From positions 1,246,001 through 1,310,000 of the forward strand of contig NZ_CAUQDV010000001.1 of the NCBI RefSeq assembly GCF_963517015.1: a stretch of DNA of 64,000 bases, read 5' to 3'. Under the pieces are notes generated by a model, which saw nothing but the letters and a program-made list of their open reading frames with translations, ran no database searches and was not told the DNA's origin. Made by a program: the position numbers and the translations under genes. Positions 37,035 through 47,735 of the stretch are shown piece by piece; position 1 is the stretch's first letter; each line of letters starts with the position of its first letter. Source of the stretch: an uncultured Devosia sp. Its GTDB lineage: Bacteria > Pseudomonadota > Alphaproteobacteria > Rhizobiales > Devosiaceae.

Positions 37035-40000
37035 TGACTTTTACCTCCCCATCCGCCCGGCGCCTGCTCGCCGTCCTGCTGCTTTCATCGGCTTTGGCCG
37101 CCCCTGCCGTAGCGCAGGATCTGGGCGTCGAAGTGCTGACGATGAACAATGAGGAGCAGAAGGACTGGCTGACCAGCTTCGTGCAGGATCGCCTGTCGAC
37201 GCCGGAACGCGTCATCCGCCTGTCCAATATCGACGGGGCGCTGGGGTCCAATGTTTCGATCCGCGAGATCACCATTTCCGACGCCGAGGGCGTCTGGCTG
37301 CGGATCAGCAATGCGTCGCTGACCTGGAACCAGGCCGCGCTGTTCCTCGGTCGGCTCGAAGTGCAGTCGCTCAAGGCGGACTCGATCGACTATATCCGCA
37401 ATGCCGTGCCGGCCGAAGGCGCGGTGGACCTGCCGCCGGCTGAGGCCGGGTCGTTCCAGGTGCCGGAATTTCCGGTGGCGGTGATCCTGCAGGAGCTCAG
37501 CGTTCCCTCGGTCACCTTCGGCGAGAATGTGTTCGGCCTTGGTTCGGAGATTTCGCTGGGCGGCGCGCTGACGCTGGAAGGCGGCAATCTTACCACCAAT
37601 CTCGACATTGCCCGTCTCGACGGTCCGGGCGGCACGCTCGAGCTCGACGTCGCCTATACCAGGGCGGACAATAATATCGACCTGGGCCTGTCGCTGGTCG
37701 AGCCGGAAAATGGCGTGATCGCCAACCTGCTGAGCATCGACGGCAAGCCGGCCGTAACGCTCAATGTCAACGGAAGCGGCGCGGTCACCGACCTGCGCAC
37801 TGAACTGCAGCTCCAGGCCAATGGCCAGACCGCGCTTTCCGGCGTGGCGACGATCAACCAGCAGGCCGAAGGCATCGCCGTGGACGCCGACCTGCGCGGG
37901 CCACTGGCCACGCTGATCGCCGAACCCTATCGGCCCTTCTTTGGTGCCGAGACGTCGCTGGCGGCGAGCGCATTGGTGCGTTCGGAAGGCGGGATTTCGG
38001 TTTCCGGGCTGAAGCTTTCGGGCGGACAGCTGTCGCTGGAAGCGGCAGCCGATACAACGACGGACAATTTCCTGCGCCGGCTGACGCTCAATGCTGTGGT
38101 TGCCGATCCGGCCGGTGGGCAGGTCGTGCTGCCGGTGCCGGGCAATTCAACCTTGGTCAATTCGGCGCAGCTTGCCGTGTCCTTCGGCGAGACGGGCGAA
38201 GACTGGTTGTCGACGCTCGATATCGCCGGATTTGAAACGGACGGTTTTGCCGCCGAGGCGCTGGCGCTCAATATTGGTGGTGTGGCCGCCAATCTCAGCG
38301 ATCCGGCAACGCGGCGGGTTACCTTCAATGGCGACGGCAGGCTGAGTGGCGTCACTGGCTCGGAAGAGATCGAAGCAGCGCTCGGCGACGGCATCGGGCT
38401 TGGCATTGCTGGCCTCTGGAATGCCGGCGAGCCGGTGCAGCTGGCCGAATTCCGCGTCGAGGGCCAGGCGCTGACGGCGGCGCTGTCCGGCCAGCTCGAC
38501 GGATTGGATTTCAACGGCAATATCGGGGTCGAGACCGCCAGCATCGCGCCCTTCTCGGGTCTTGCCGGGCGCGAACTCAACGGTGGCCTGTCGCTCAAAG
38601 CCACGGGCTCGATCATGCCGCTGAGCGGCGGGTTCGACCTGACACTGGATGGCACGGGCAATAACCTGCAGATCGACGACCAGTTGGCCGATGGCCTGCT
38701 GGCCGGTACGGTGGAGCTCTCGGGTCGCGTGGCGCGCACCGAGGCGGGGCTGGCGGCAGAGCAGTTCCGCATCAGCAATCCGCAGGTGCAGATTCTCGCC
38801 GATGGGACCTATTCCAGCGCGCTGGCCGATTTCACCTTCGACATGTCGCTGAGCGACATTGCGCTGCTCTCGGAGCAGGCGCGCGGGCCGTTGACCGTCA
38901 AGGGTACGGCCAAGGGCACGGCCGAGGCGGGCATTGATCTGGTGCTTGATGCCGACGTGCCGCAAGGCACATTGGCCGATCGTAATCTGGTTGGCGCCAG
39001 CCTGGCCTTCAATGGCCGCTATCTGGTGGATCGGCTGGACGGCATTATATCGGGCCAGGCGATGCTGGATGGTTTCCGCACGTCGCTGGCCGCCAATGTT
39101 GCTGTCACGCCGAGCGAGCAGACGCTCAGCGATCTCGATTTCCAGGCCGCCGGCACGCGGATCAGCGGCGGGCTCAGCCGTGAGTTGCTGACCGGGTTGA
39201 TCAATGGTGGATTGACGCTGGTGTCGCCAGACGTGTCGGTTCCCGCGGCCCTGGCGCTGCTCGATGCGCAGGGTGCGGCCAATGCCGAGATTACCCTGGC
39301 GCCGGTCGATGGCACGCAGGGCGCAACGCTTCGCGGCGATGTCAGCGACCTCGTGATCAACGATATCCGCGTCGGCGCGGCCGACATCAATGCCAGCATT
39401 GCCGACCTGTTCGGCGTGCCGGCGATCGACGGGCAGGCCAATGCCAGCGATGTTTCCGCGGCGGGCGTGGATGTCACCACGCTGACGGCGCGCGCCAATC
39501 AGAATGGCACAACAACGAGCTTCGATGCGCAAGCCGCCCTGGCCACCGGTACGGATGTGGATGTGGCGGGTTCGCTTGCCCCGGTCGATGGCGGCTATCG
39601 CCTGGCGCTGGATCGTGCGGCGCTGGCACAGGGCCAGCTCTCGGCGCGCCTGGCACAGCCGACCGTATTGCAGGTCGCTGGTTCCAACGTCTCGCTGGAG
39701 GCCGTGCGCTTTGATGTGGGCTCTGGCTCGATCACGGCGACCGGTTCTGCCGGCGAAACGCTGTCCATTGCGCTGGATATCAATGCACTCCCGCTCTCCA
39801 TCGCCAATGCCGTGGCGCCGGACCTGGGGCTGGCCGGCACGCTCAATGGCAAGGTGAATGTCGCGGGCACCGGCAGCGATCCGCAGGTCAGCTTTGATGC
39901 GCAGGTTTCCGGCGTCAACGCCGCAGCGATCGGCGATTTCGGTATTGCGCCACTGTCGGCTTCGACGCGCGGCACGTTCCGCGACGGCGTGGTGACGCTG

Positions 40001-41380
40001 GCATCGCTCTCGGCCAATGGCTCGGGTGGGCTGACCATTCAGGGTTCCGGGCGCATTCCGCTTGAAGGCAATGGGCTCAACCTGGCGCTGACCGGGTTTG
40101 CCCCGTTGGCACTGGGCAATCAGTTCGTCGCGGACCGTGGCGGCCAGCTTAGCGGCACGGCCAATATCAATGCGCAGGTTACCGGCAGTCTCAGCGATCC
40201 GCAATTCGGCGGTCGGGTGTCGCTGTCGGGCGCCGGCTATGTCGATCCCGAACTCAATGCGCGGCTTGAAGGCATTACCGGCTCGGCGAGCCTCAATGGC
40301 ACCAGCCTTTCCATCGATAGCCTCTCGGCAAATCTGTCGACGGGTGGTTCGGTTTCAGCTTCCGGTACCGTCGGCCTGACGGGTAATCTACCGGCCGATA
40401 TCCGCGTGGCGCTCAACTCCGCGCGCTATGCCGATGGCAATCTGTTTGTGGCCACAGCGTCGGGCAACCTGGCGCTGAGTGGCAACCTGACAGGTTCGCC
40501 CCTGCTCAGCGGCGATATCCTGGTCGAGGAAGCCAATATCACCGTGCCGGAAAGCTTCGGTGGTGGCGCGGCACTGATCGACGTCAACCATGTCCGCACG
40601 CCAATCGCCGTCGAACAGACACTGCAGCGTGCCAAGATCGACGATCGCTCCGGCGCCCCGATCCCACAAACGCGGCCGGCCGGCATATTGCTCGACATCA
40701 ACGTCAATGCACCCAATCAGATTTTCATTCGTGGCCGTGGCCTCGATGCGGAAGTGGGCGGTTCGGTGCGCCTTACCGGTCCGGTCAACAATATCCAGCC
40801 GGTGGGTGGTTTCGAGCTCAATCGCGGACGCCTGGCGATCCTGGGTCAGCGCATCACCTTCGAAAGCGGCTCGGTGACGCTTGTCGGCGATCTGGACCCG
40901 TTCCTCGATTTTGTGGCGCGGACCGAGGGCGAGGACGTGACGGTTTTCGTCACTGTCTCGGGCCGCGCCTCCGATATCGACGTGAGCTTCACCTCAAGCC
41001 CCGCCCTGCCGCAGGACGAAGTGCTGAGCCGGCTGATCTTCAATCGCTCGATGGGCGAGTTGTCGCCGCTGCAGCTGGCAAAGCTTGCCGGTGCTGCTGC
41101 CGAACTGGTTGGTGGCGGCGGTGGCAATGGCCTCGTCGATGGCCTGCGTGGCGCGGCGGGATTGGCCGATCTCGATGTTGTCACCGACGAGCAGGGCAAT
41201 GTCGGCGTGCAGGCCGGCACCTATATCCAGGACAATGTCTATCTCGGGGTTCAGGCCGGCGCCAATGGCCAGAGCAAGGTGACGATCAATCTCGACGTCA
41301 CCAATGACTTCAAGGTTACGGGGGCAGCTGGCCAGAATGGCGATTCAAGCCTCGGCGTGTTCTACGAGAAGGACTACTGA
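37034..41380 (+). CDS. tamB: TamB-like translocation and assembly module protein
   Basis: 1448-residue envelope-spanning protein with an N-terminal signal anchor (LLAVLLLSSALAAPAVAQ). The body is a long repeated beta-taco/groove (AsmA-like strands rich in Gly, Ala and Leu), a form now linked to phospholipid transport between membranes as well as outer-membrane protein assembly. The C-terminal DUF490 domain (about 1080-1448) is typical: GGFELNRGRLAILGQRITF, then VTVFVTVSGRASDIDVSF and DEVLSRLIFNRSMGELSP. Coupled to tamA by TGATG overlap. Followed by a strong bidirectional terminator. Confidence 0.95.
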   Translation: MTFTSPSARRLLAVLLLSSALAAPAVAQDLGVEVLTMNNEEQKDWLTSFVQDRLSTPERVIRLSNIDGALGSNVSIREITISDAEGVWLRISNASLTWNQAALFLGRLEVQSLKADSIDYIRNAVPAEGAVDLPPAEAGSFQVPEFPVAVILQELSVPSVTFGENVFGLGSEISLGGALTLEGGNLTTNLDIARLDGPGGTLELDVAYTRADNNIDLGLSLVEPENGVIANLLSIDGKPAVTLNVNGSGAVTDLRTELQLQANGQTALSGVATINQQAEGIAVDADLRGPLATLIAEPYRPFFGAETSLAASALVRSEGGISVSGLKLSGGQLSLEAAADTTTDNFLRRLTLNAVVADPAGGQVVLPVPGNSTLVNSAQLAVSFGETGEDWLSTLDIAGFETDGFAAEALALNIGGVAANLSDPATRRVTFNGDGRLSGVTGSEEIEAALGDGIGLGIAGLWNAGEPVQLAEFRVEGQALTAALSGQLDGLDFNGNIGVETASIAPFSGLAGRELNGGLSLKATGSIMPLSGGFDLTLDGTGNNLQIDDQLADGLLAGTVELSGRVARTEAGLAAEQFRISNPQVQILADGTYSSALADFTFDMSLSDIALLSEQARGPLTVKGTAKGTAEAGIDLVLDADVPQGTLADRNLVGASLAFNGRYLVDRLDGIISGQAMLDGFRTSLAANVAVTPSEQTLSDLDFQAAGTRISGGLSRELLTGLINGGLTLVSPDVSVPAALALLDAQGAANAEITLAPVDGTQGATLRGDVSDLVINDIRVGAADINASIADLFGVPAIDGQANASDVSAAGVDVTTLTARANQNGTTTSFDAQAALATGTDVDVAGSLAPVDGGYRLALDRAALAQGQLSARLAQPTVLQVAGSNVSLEAVRFDVGSGSITATGSAGETLSIALDINALPLSIANAVAPDLGLAGTLNGKVNVAGTGSDPQVSFDAQVSGVNAAAIGDFGIAPLSASTRGTFRDGVVTLASLSANGSGGLTIQGSGRIPLEGNGLNLALTGFAPLALGNQFVADRGGQLSGTANINAQVTGSLSDPQFGGRVSLSGAGYVDPELNARLEGITGSASLNGTSLSIDSLSANLSTGGSVSASGTVGLTGNLPADIRVALNSARYADGNLFVATASGNLALSGNLTGSPLLSGDILVEEANITVPESFGGGAALIDVNHVRTPIAVEQTLQRAKIDDRSGAPIPQTRPAGILLDINVNAPNQIFIRGRGLDAEVGGSVRLTGPVNNIQPVGGFELNRGRLAILGQRITFESGSVTLVGDLDPFLDFVARTEGEDVTVFVTVSGRASDIDVSFTSSPALPQDEVLSRLIFNRSMGELSPLQLAKLAGAAAELVGGGGGNGLVDGLRGAAGLADLDVVTDEQGNVGVQAGTYIQDNVYLGVQAGANGQSKVTINLDVTNDFKVTGAAGQNGDSSLGVFYEKDY

Positions 41381-41421
41381 GGTCACGGTCGCCGCCGTCA
41401 GTACGGGTATCGGATAGAGAA

Positions 41422-41449
41422 AGGGCCGGGGAATTTCCCCGGCCCTCTT
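41422..41449. terminator. Bidirectional terminator between tamB and yejA
   Basis: AGGGCCGGGGAA pairs with TTCCCCGGCCCT around position 41434 in the 71-base gap between convergent genes. Stem of 12 bp; flanked by AAGA on one side and CTCTT on the other. Confidence 0.85.
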
Positions 41450-41451
41450 GC

Positions 41452-43302
41452 TTACTGGCTGGCGCCGCCGGTCTTGGCGGCTTTTTCCGCATCCCACCAC
41501 CAGAGCGTCGGGAAGCCGCTTGAGAATTCAGGCAGGTTCTCCGGATGGCTGAAGCGGTCCCAGCGGGCGATGCGGGAATGGCGCGAAGAATAGCTGGGCA
41601 CGACATAGTGGTTGGCCAGCAGCACACGGTCGATGGCCTTGGTGATGGCCTCCTGCGTTTCGCGGTCATCGGCAACCACCAGCAGGTCGATCAGAGCGTC
41701 GATAGCTGGATTGGCAATGCCGGCATAGTTCTGGCTGCCTTCCTGATTGGCCGAACCCGAGCCGAAGAAGAAGCGCTGCTCATTGCCCGGTGACCAGGAC
41801 TGGACCCAGCCCGAGTAGATCACGTCATAGTCAAAGGAGCGCGTGCGGTTGATATATTGCGGGCTATCGACGGACCGTAGCGTGACCGCCACGCCGATCT
41901 GGCCGAGATTGGTGACGAGATTCTGCGCGACAGGCTCGATGGTGGGGCCATTGAGCAGAATTTCAAAGCTCAGCTGCTGGCCATTGGCATCGACCAGGCG
42001 ATTGCCATCGAGCGTATAGCCGGCCTCGTTGAAGAGGCCCAAGGCCGTGCGCAGGTTCTCGCGCAGCTTGGCGGGCGAGCCGCTGACCGGATTGGTATAG
42101 ACCTCGGTGAAGACTTCGGGCGGTACCTGGTCCTTGACCGTTTCCAGTACTTCCAGTTCTTCGCCTTCCGGCAGGCCCGAGGAGCGGAATGGCAGGCCGT
42201 AGAAATAGCTGTCGACGCGGTCATATTCGTTGAAGAACAGCGTGTTGCTCAATTCCTCGAAGTCGAAGGCATAGTTGAGCGCTTCGCGGACCAGCGGGTT
42301 CTGGAATTTCTCGCGGCGCAGATTGGGAATGAAGCCAACCATCAAGCCCGACCCGGCATAGTCCTGCGGAAAGGTTTCCTTGATGATGCGGCCCTGGGTA
42401 ACGGCGGGGAAGTCATAGGCCGTGGCCCAGCGGCGGGCCTGAAGCTCTACCCAATAGTCGAACTGGTCGCCCTTGAAAGCCTCGAACTGCACGGTCTGGT
42501 CGAGGAAATATTCGACGCGGTACTCGTCGAAATTGTTCTGGCCGACATTGGTGGGGTGGTCTTCGCCCCAATAGTCCTCGACGCGCTTGTACGTGATGGT
42601 GCGGCCGGCATCGAAGCTGTCGAGTTCATACGGGCCGGAGCCCAGGGGCTTTTCGAGGGTGGATTCCCCGATGCTGCGCTTTTTGCCCTTCGCGTCCTCG
42701 CCTTCCCACCAGTGCTGGGGGAAAACCTGCAATTGTCCCAGGATCAGCGGCAGTTCGCGATTGCCGGTCTGGTCGAAGGTGAAGGTCGCTTCACCAGGTG
42801 CGGTGACCTCGGCCTTGGTGATGTTGATGTAATATTGCTGGCGATCGGGATTGAGCTCGATGAGCTTTTCAAAGCTCCAGACCACGTCTTCGGCGGTGAC
42901 CGGCTCGCCGTCATGCCATTTGGCTTGCGGATCAATGCGATAGGTCACCGATCCATAGTCGTCGCCAATCTTCAGCTCGCTAGCGAGATTGCCGTAGTAG
43001 ACGCTTTGCTCGTCCAGCGAAGGCGACATCAAGGTTTCGTAGATCAAGCCCAGCCCGGCGGCCGGATCGCCCTTGGGCAGGATGGGGTTGAAGGTATCGA
43101 AACCACCCTGCGAGCCGAGGCGCACCGTGCCGCCCTTGGGGGCGTCGACGTTGACATAGTCGAAGTGGGTGTAGTCGGGGCCGTATTTGGGCTCGCCCTC
43201 CATGGCAAAGGCATGGACCCACTGACCGGGCGCGGTCTGGGCCATTGCGGGTACCACAGTGGCGAGGGCCAGTGCGGCTGCGAGGAGGGGCGCGAATTTC
43301 AT
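41452..43302 (-). CDS. yejA: ABC transporter substrate-binding protein YejA-like
   Basis: 616-residue family 5 binding protein with a signal peptide of about 21 residues (ending AMAQ). The mature N terminus has the YejA-specific AMEGEPKYGPDYTHFDYVN followed by APKGGTVRLG. YejABEF takes up peptides such as microcin C, and in rhizobia and Brucella it affects resistance to antimicrobial peptides. Here yejA is the last gene of the operon (order yejB, yejE, yejF, yejA), 49 bases after yejF, rather than first as in E. coli. Confidence 0.93.
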   Translation of the reverse strand: MKFAPLLAAALALATVVPAMAQTAPGQWVHAFAMEGEPKYGPDYTHFDYVNVDAPKGGTVRLGSQGGFDTFNPILPKGDPAAGLGLIYETLMSPSLDEQSVYYGNLASELKIGDDYGSVTYRIDPQAKWHDGEPVTAEDVVWSFEKLIELNPDRQQYYINITKAEVTAPGEATFTFDQTGNRELPLILGQLQVFPQHWWEGEDAKGKKRSIGESTLEKPLGSGPYELDSFDAGRTITYKRVEDYWGEDHPTNVGQNNFDEYRVEYFLDQTVQFEAFKGDQFDYWVELQARRWATAYDFPAVTQGRIIKETFPQDYAGSGLMVGFIPNLRREKFQNPLVREALNYAFDFEELSNTLFFNEYDRVDSYFYGLPFRSSGLPEGEELEVLETVKDQVPPEVFTEVYTNPVSGSPAKLRENLRTALGLFNEAGYTLDGNRLVDANGQQLSFEILLNGPTIEPVAQNLVTNLGQIGVAVTLRSVDSPQYINRTRSFDYDVIYSGWVQSWSPGNEQRFFFGSGSANQEGSQNYAGIANPAIDALIDLLVVADDRETQEAITKAIDRVLLANHYVVPSYSSRHSRIARWDRFSHPENLPEFSSGFPTLWWWDAEKAAKTGGASQ

Positions 43303-43351
43303 CGGACGGCTCCGAAATATGGGTTGGCTAACAAGAGACTAGGCGGAAAAC

Positions 43352-44959
43352 TCAGGGCGCGACAGGGGCTTCGGCGACGGCAACATCGAAAGCTGCCGCC
43401 ATCAGAGCCTTGGTATAGTCCGATTGCGGCGCGGCAAAGATATCGGCAGCCTTGCCCTGTTCGACGATCTTGCCATGGCGCATGACGATGAGCTGGTTGG
43501 CCAGCGCCCGCACCACCTTGAGATCGTGCGAGATGAACATGTAGGTCAGGCCGCGCCTTTGCTGGATGTCACGCAGCAGATCCACGACCTGGGCCTGGAT
43601 TGAAACATCGAGGGCAGAGGTGGGCTCGTCGAGCACGACGAATTGCGGCTCGAGCACCATGGCCCGGGCAATGGCGATGCGCTGGCGCTGGCCGCCCGAG
43701 AATTCATGCGGATAGCGATGCCCGGCCGAGGCGGGCAGTCCGACTTCTTCCAATGCTTTCGCCACGCGACTGTCCCGCTCTGCCGCGCCGATCTGGGGCG
43801 CATGGACGGCAAGGCCCTCGCCAATGATCTGGGCGACGGACATGCGGGGGCTCAGCGACCCGAACGGGTCCTGGAAGACGATCTGCATGTCCTTGCGCAG
43901 CGGCCGCATGGCTTTCCACGAGCGCGATTGGACCTGATTGCCGAGCACGACGATCCGGCCATCGGAGGGGATTAGTCGCAGCAGCGCGTAGCCGAGCGTC
44001 GACTTGCCTGAACCGCTTTCGCCCACCACCCCCAGCGTTTCGCCACGGCGGATGGAGAGGTCGACGCCATCGACGGCCTTGATATGCCCGACAGTCCGGC
44101 GCAGCAGTCCGCGCTTGATCGGAAACCAGACTTTGAGATCCGCCACATCGACGATGCTGGGCGCCGATGGGTCGGTCTGCGGGGGCTTGCCGCGAGGTTC
44201 GGCTGCCAGCAGATGCCTTGTATAGGCGTGTTGCGGGTCGGCGAAGAGCGGCGCAACGGGGCCGGTCTCGACGATCTCGCCCTTGGTCATGACGCAGACC
44301 CGATCAGCAATCTTTTTCACAACGCCGAGGTCGTGGGTGATGAAGAGCATGGCCATGCCCAGGCGCGCCTGCAGTTCCTTGAGCAGCGCCAGGATCTGCG
44401 CCTGCACTGTCACGTCGAGCGCCGTGGTCGGTTCGTCGGCGATCAGCAGGTCCGGCTCATTGGCCAGGGCCATGGCGATCATGACGCGCTGGCGCTGGCC
44501 GCCGGAAAGCTGATGGGGATAAGACGCGAGCCGGCTCGCCGGGTCGGGGATGCCGACCGCTTCGAGCAGTTCGAGCGTGCGCTTGCGGGCGGCGGTTGCG
44601 CGCAGGCCGCGATGCACGGCCAGAATTTCGCCGATCTGTTTTTCCACCGTGTGGACCGGATTGAGCGAACTCATCGGCTCCTGGAAGATCATGGAAATGT
44701 CATTGCCGCGCACGGCCCGCAATTCGGCCGGTGGCGCGGAAACCAGGTCCTTGCCCGTGAACAGGATCTGCCCGGAAAGGCTGGCCGTCGTGGGCAGGAG
44801 CTTGAGCACTGACAGCGCCGTCACCGACTTGCCCGACCCGCTCTCGCCGACAAGGGCCAGGGTTTCGCCAGGGGCGATATCGAAGGAGATGTTCCGCACG
44901 GCCTCGTTGGCGCCGAAGGCGATGGAGAGGTTGCGGACTGAGAGCAGGGGAGCGGTCAT
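43352..44959 (-). CDS. yejF: ABC transporter ATP-binding protein YejF (two ATPase domains)
   Basis: 535-residue protein with two complete ABC cassettes in tandem. Domain 1 has Walker A GESGSGKS, signature [15 protein letters not shown] and Walker [13 protein letters not shown]; domain 2 (from about residue 275) repeats [23 protein letters not shown] and [12 protein letters not shown]. This single-chain double ATPase is the YejF form. It powers peptide import through YejB/YejE. The start overlaps the yejE stop (ATGA). Confidence 0.95.
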   Translation of the reverse strand: MTAPLLSVRNLSIAFGANEAVRNISFDIAPGETLALVGESGSGKSVTALSVLKLLPTTASLSGQILFTGKDLVSAPPAELRAVRGNDISMIFQEPMSSLNPVHTVEKQIGEILAVHRGLRATAARKRTLELLEAVGIPDPASRLASYPHQLSGGQRQRVMIAMALANEPDLLIADEPTTALDVTVQAQILALLKELQARLGMAMLFITHDLGVVKKIADRVCVMTKGEIVETGPVAPLFADPQHAYTRHLLAAEPRGKPPQTDPSAPSIVDVADLKVWFPIKRGLLRRTVGHIKAVDGVDLSIRRGETLGVVGESGSGKSTLGYALLRLIPSDGRIVVLGNQVQSRSWKAMRPLRKDMQIVFQDPFGSLSPRMSVAQIIGEGLAVHAPQIGAAERDSRVAKALEEVGLPASAGHRYPHEFSGGQRQRIAIARAMVLEPQFVVLDEPTSALDVSIQAQVVDLLRDIQQRRGLTYMFISHDLKVVRALANQLIVMRHGKIVEQGKAADIFAAPQSDYTKALMAAAFDVAVAEAPVAP

Positions 44960-46098
44960 GCCATCGACTTTCGTTGGTCGAAGGCATCGCGGACGGCTTC
45001 GCCGATGAAGACCAGCAGCGTCATCAGAATGGCGATGGCGAAGAAGCCGGTGAAGCCGAGCCAGGGGGCCTGGAGGTTGTCCTTGCCCTGCACCAGCAGG
45101 TCGCCCAGCGATGGCGTGCCGGACTGGAGGCCAAGCCCGAAAATGTCCAGCGAGGTCAGAGTGACCACCGAGCCCGAGAGCAAAAAGGGCATGAAGGTCA
45201 GCGTGGCCACCATGGCATTGGGCAGCAGGTGCCGGAACATGATGGTGAGGTTGGAAACGCCGAGCGCGCGAGCGGCGGTGATATATTCGAAGTTGCGGCC
45301 GCGCAGGAATTCGGCGCGGACGATGCCGACCAGCGATACCCAGGAGAACAGCAGCAATATGCCAAGCAGCACCCAGAAACTGGGCGCAATGACGCTGGAA
45401 ATGATCAGCAGCAGGTAGAGCGCCGGTATCGAAGTCCAGATTTCGATCAGGCGCTGGGCAATGAGATCGAGCCAGCCGCCAAAATAGCCCTGCATTGCGC
45501 CGGCGAGGAGCCCGATCACCGAAGAGAGGATGGTCAAGGTAAAGCCGAAGAGAATGGAGATGCGGATGCCATAGAGCAGGCGCGACAGCACGTCATAGGC
45601 TTCACCGTCAGTGCCCAGCCAATGGTAATTGCCCCAATGGCACTGCGGGTCGGCCACGCCTTCGGGATAGCGCTCGCAGATCTGTTCGCGGGTCATCATC
45701 CAGCTCGGCGCGGTCGCGCCGGAGCCGGGTTGATAGCCGTCCACCGTATTGTAGGCGAAGCGGATGGGCGGCCAGACGGCCCAGCCATTGGCCTCGATCT
45801 CGTCGGAGATGAAGCTGTCGCGATAATTGGTGACGGCGAGGAAGCCGCCGAACTTGCTCTCGGGATAATCGACGAAGGCCGGGAAGAGCAGTTCGCCCTT
45901 GTAGGAGGCGATCAGCGGTCGGTCGTTGGCGACGAATTCGGAGCCGAGCGTCAGGATGAAGACGGCAAGGAAAATCCAGAGCGACCAGAAGCCCCGGCGG
46001 TTGGCCCGGAAATTGGCGAGGCGCCGCTTGTTGATGGGGCTGAGGCGGCCATTGCGCGGGGCCTCGATCACGGCCGCTTGCGTGGTCATTTCGGTCAT
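44956..46098 (-). CDS. yejE: ABC transporter permease YejE
   Basis: 380-residue permease starting MTEMTTQAAVIEAP; this ATG overlaps the yejB stop (ATGA), so I prefer it to the longer open frame that runs through yejB in another phase. A cytoplasmic N terminus and one helix (WSLWIFLAVFILTLGSEFV) are followed by a large periplasmic insertion (about 60-170) with two cysteines (EQICERYPEG, DPQCHWGNYHW), as expected in YejE, then five helices with the coupling loop TAARALGVSNLTIMFRHLLP. Confidence 0.94.
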   Translation of the reverse strand: MTEMTTQAAVIEAPRNGRLSPINKRRLANFRANRRGFWSLWIFLAVFILTLGSEFVANDRPLIASYKGELLFPAFVDYPESKFGGFLAVTNYRDSFISDEIEANGWAVWPPIRFAYNTVDGYQPGSGATAPSWMMTREQICERYPEGVADPQCHWGNYHWLGTDGEAYDVLSRLLYGIRISILFGFTLTILSSVIGLLAGAMQGYFGGWLDLIAQRLIEIWTSIPALYLLLIISSVIAPSFWVLLGILLLFSWVSLVGIVRAEFLRGRNFEYITAARALGVSNLTIMFRHLLPNAMVATLTFMPFLLSGSVVTLTSLDIFGLGLQSGTPSLGDLLVQGKDNLQAPWLGFTGFFAIAILMTLLVFIGEAVRDAFDQRKSMA

Positions 46099-47195
46099 AC
46101 TTCGCGGCTTTCGAAATCGAGGCGCGGATCGACCCACATATAGGCCAGGTCCGAGATCAGCGAGATGACGAGGCCGAGGAGGCTGAAGATGTAGAGCGTG
46201 GCAAAGACGACGGGATAGTCGCGATTGGCAACCGACTGGAAGCCGAGAAGACCCAGGCCATCGAGCGAAAAAATGGTCTCGATCAGCAGCGAGCCGCCAA
46301 AGAATGCGCCGATGAAAGCCCCGGGAAAGCTGGCGATGATCAGCATCATGGCGTTGCGGAAAACGTGGCGATAGAGGATCTGGCCTTCGGTCAATCCCTT
46401 GGCGCGGGCGGTGGTCACATATTGCTTGCCGATCTCGTCGATGAACGAGTTCTTGGTCAGGAGCGTGGTGGTGGCAAATGCGCCCAGTCCCATGGCGATG
46501 ATGGGCAGGACCAGATGCCAGAAATAGTCGATGAGCTGGCGCCACCAGGGGAAGCTGTCGAAGCCCGGCGAGGTCAGGCCGCGCAGCGGAAATATCGACC
46601 AGAAGCTGCCGCCGGCAAAGAGGATGACCAGCACGATGGCGATCAGGAAGCCGGGAATCGCATAGCCCATGATAACCAGCGTCGAGGTCCAGACGTCGAA
46701 CCGCGAGCCGTCGCTGACAGCTTTCTTGATGCCGAGGGGAATGGATATTCCGTAGGCAATCAGCGTCATCCATAGCCCCAATGAAATGGAGACCGGCATC
46801 TTTTCGAGGATGAGGTCGATGACCGAGATGTCGCGATAATAGCTGTCGCCGAAATCGAACCGCAGGTAGTTCCACAGCATCATGCCGAAGCGTTCGAGCG
46901 GGGGCTTGTCGAAGCCGAACTGCTTTTCGATGCGGGCGACCAGTTCGGGTGACAGTCCCTGGCTGCCGCGGTAGGCGGATTGATTGCTGCCACCCTGGCC
47001 GGGCTGGGCGGCGAAATCGCCACCTTCGGCACCGGTGATGCGCGAAGCCATGGAGTTGTTCTGGCCGGAAATATTGGCCAAGGCCTGCTCGACGGGGCCG
47101 CCCGGGGCGAACTGGGTGATGATGAAGGAAATCGCCATGATGCCGAAAATGGTCGGGATCATCAGCAGCAGTCGGCGGAAAATGTAGGCGCCCAT
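46095..47195 (-). CDS. yejB: ABC transporter permease YejB
   Basis: 366-residue permease, first gene of the yej operon on the minus strand. The N-terminal helix (LLLMIPTIFGIMAISFIITQF) is followed by a periplasmic loop longer than in DppB, a YejB trait, and the transport domain has the coupling loop VTTARAKGLTEGQILYRHVF. The start has GGAG upstream. The divergent gap of about 187 bases to the next plus-strand gene should hold the operon promoter. Confidence 0.94.
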   Translation of the reverse strand: MGAYIFRRLLLMIPTIFGIMAISFIITQFAPGGPVEQALANISGQNNSMASRITGAEGGDFAAQPGQGGSNQSAYRGSQGLSPELVARIEKQFGFDKPPLERFGMMLWNYLRFDFGDSYYRDISVIDLILEKMPVSISLGLWMTLIAYGISIPLGIKKAVSDGSRFDVWTSTLVIMGYAIPGFLIAIVLVILFAGGSFWSIFPLRGLTSPGFDSFPWWRQLIDYFWHLVLPIIAMGLGAFATTTLLTKNSFIDEIGKQYVTTARAKGLTEGQILYRHVFRNAMMLIIASFPGAFIGAFFGGSLLIETIFSLDGLGLLGFQSVANRDYPVVFATLYIFSLLGLVISLISDLAYMWVDPRLDFESREV

Positions 47196-47382
47196 TGCGG
47201 CTCCGGCAGAGGATATTCAAGCAAGCTAAGCGCCTGGCCATGCTGGCCGGCAAATCACCAAGCGGTGACAGCAAGATAGTCAGTGCAACATTTCAGTGAC
47301 GGCTTGGCAATGGATTAATCGTGACGAGCCTTGCCCCGGCCGGGATTGGCGGTCAGGATCGCCAAAACATCAGGAGACCTCC

Positions 47383-47616
47383 ATGGCCTATCAGACCATC
47401 GCGCAAGCCAAGAACGAATCCATGGCGCGGGCGCTGATCGTGGCCTTGCGGGCCTATGGGTTTCATCCGCTGGAGCGGGGCGAGGGCGGCTTGCCGGGCG
47501 TGCCGAATCTGTTCGGGCCCGAGGGTGTGCCGGTCCAGGTGCCAGAAGAAGAGGCGCAGGATGCAACTGTTCTGGCCCAGGATCTGTTGAAGGAAATGGC
47601 GGCGTCGGGCGTATAA
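47383..47616 (+). CDS. Small DUF2007-like protein
   Basis: 77-residue soluble protein with CAGGAG before its ATG. The layout fits DUF2007 (putative signal-transducing) proteins: a short first strand (YQTIAQAKN), a helix (SMARALIVALRAYGFHP), a Gly/Pro turn (GLPGVPNLFGPEGVPVQVPEEEA) and a final helix (DATVLAQDLLKEM). Family assignment is by pattern only and function is unknown. It is followed by a lipoprotein gene 119 bases downstream. Confidence 0.68.
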   Translation: MAYQTIAQAKNESMARALIVALRAYGFHPLERGEGGLPGVPNLFGPEGVPVQVPEEEAQDATVLAQDLLKEMAASGV

Positions 47617-47735
47617 AGGCCATATTGCAATGGGCTGTTATTGCCGCGGGCCGGGCGGTTGAACGCAGCACTGTCATTGGCTATAAGCCGGGCAGGCTGT
47701 TAACCTTTTTGAAAGCCCTAGGGCAGGAGCGAACC

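Noticed and set aside
38147..40204. Long minus-strand open frame inside tamB
   Set aside because: Same cause: a shadow of the tamB coding frame, rich in Arg, His and Gln with no family features.
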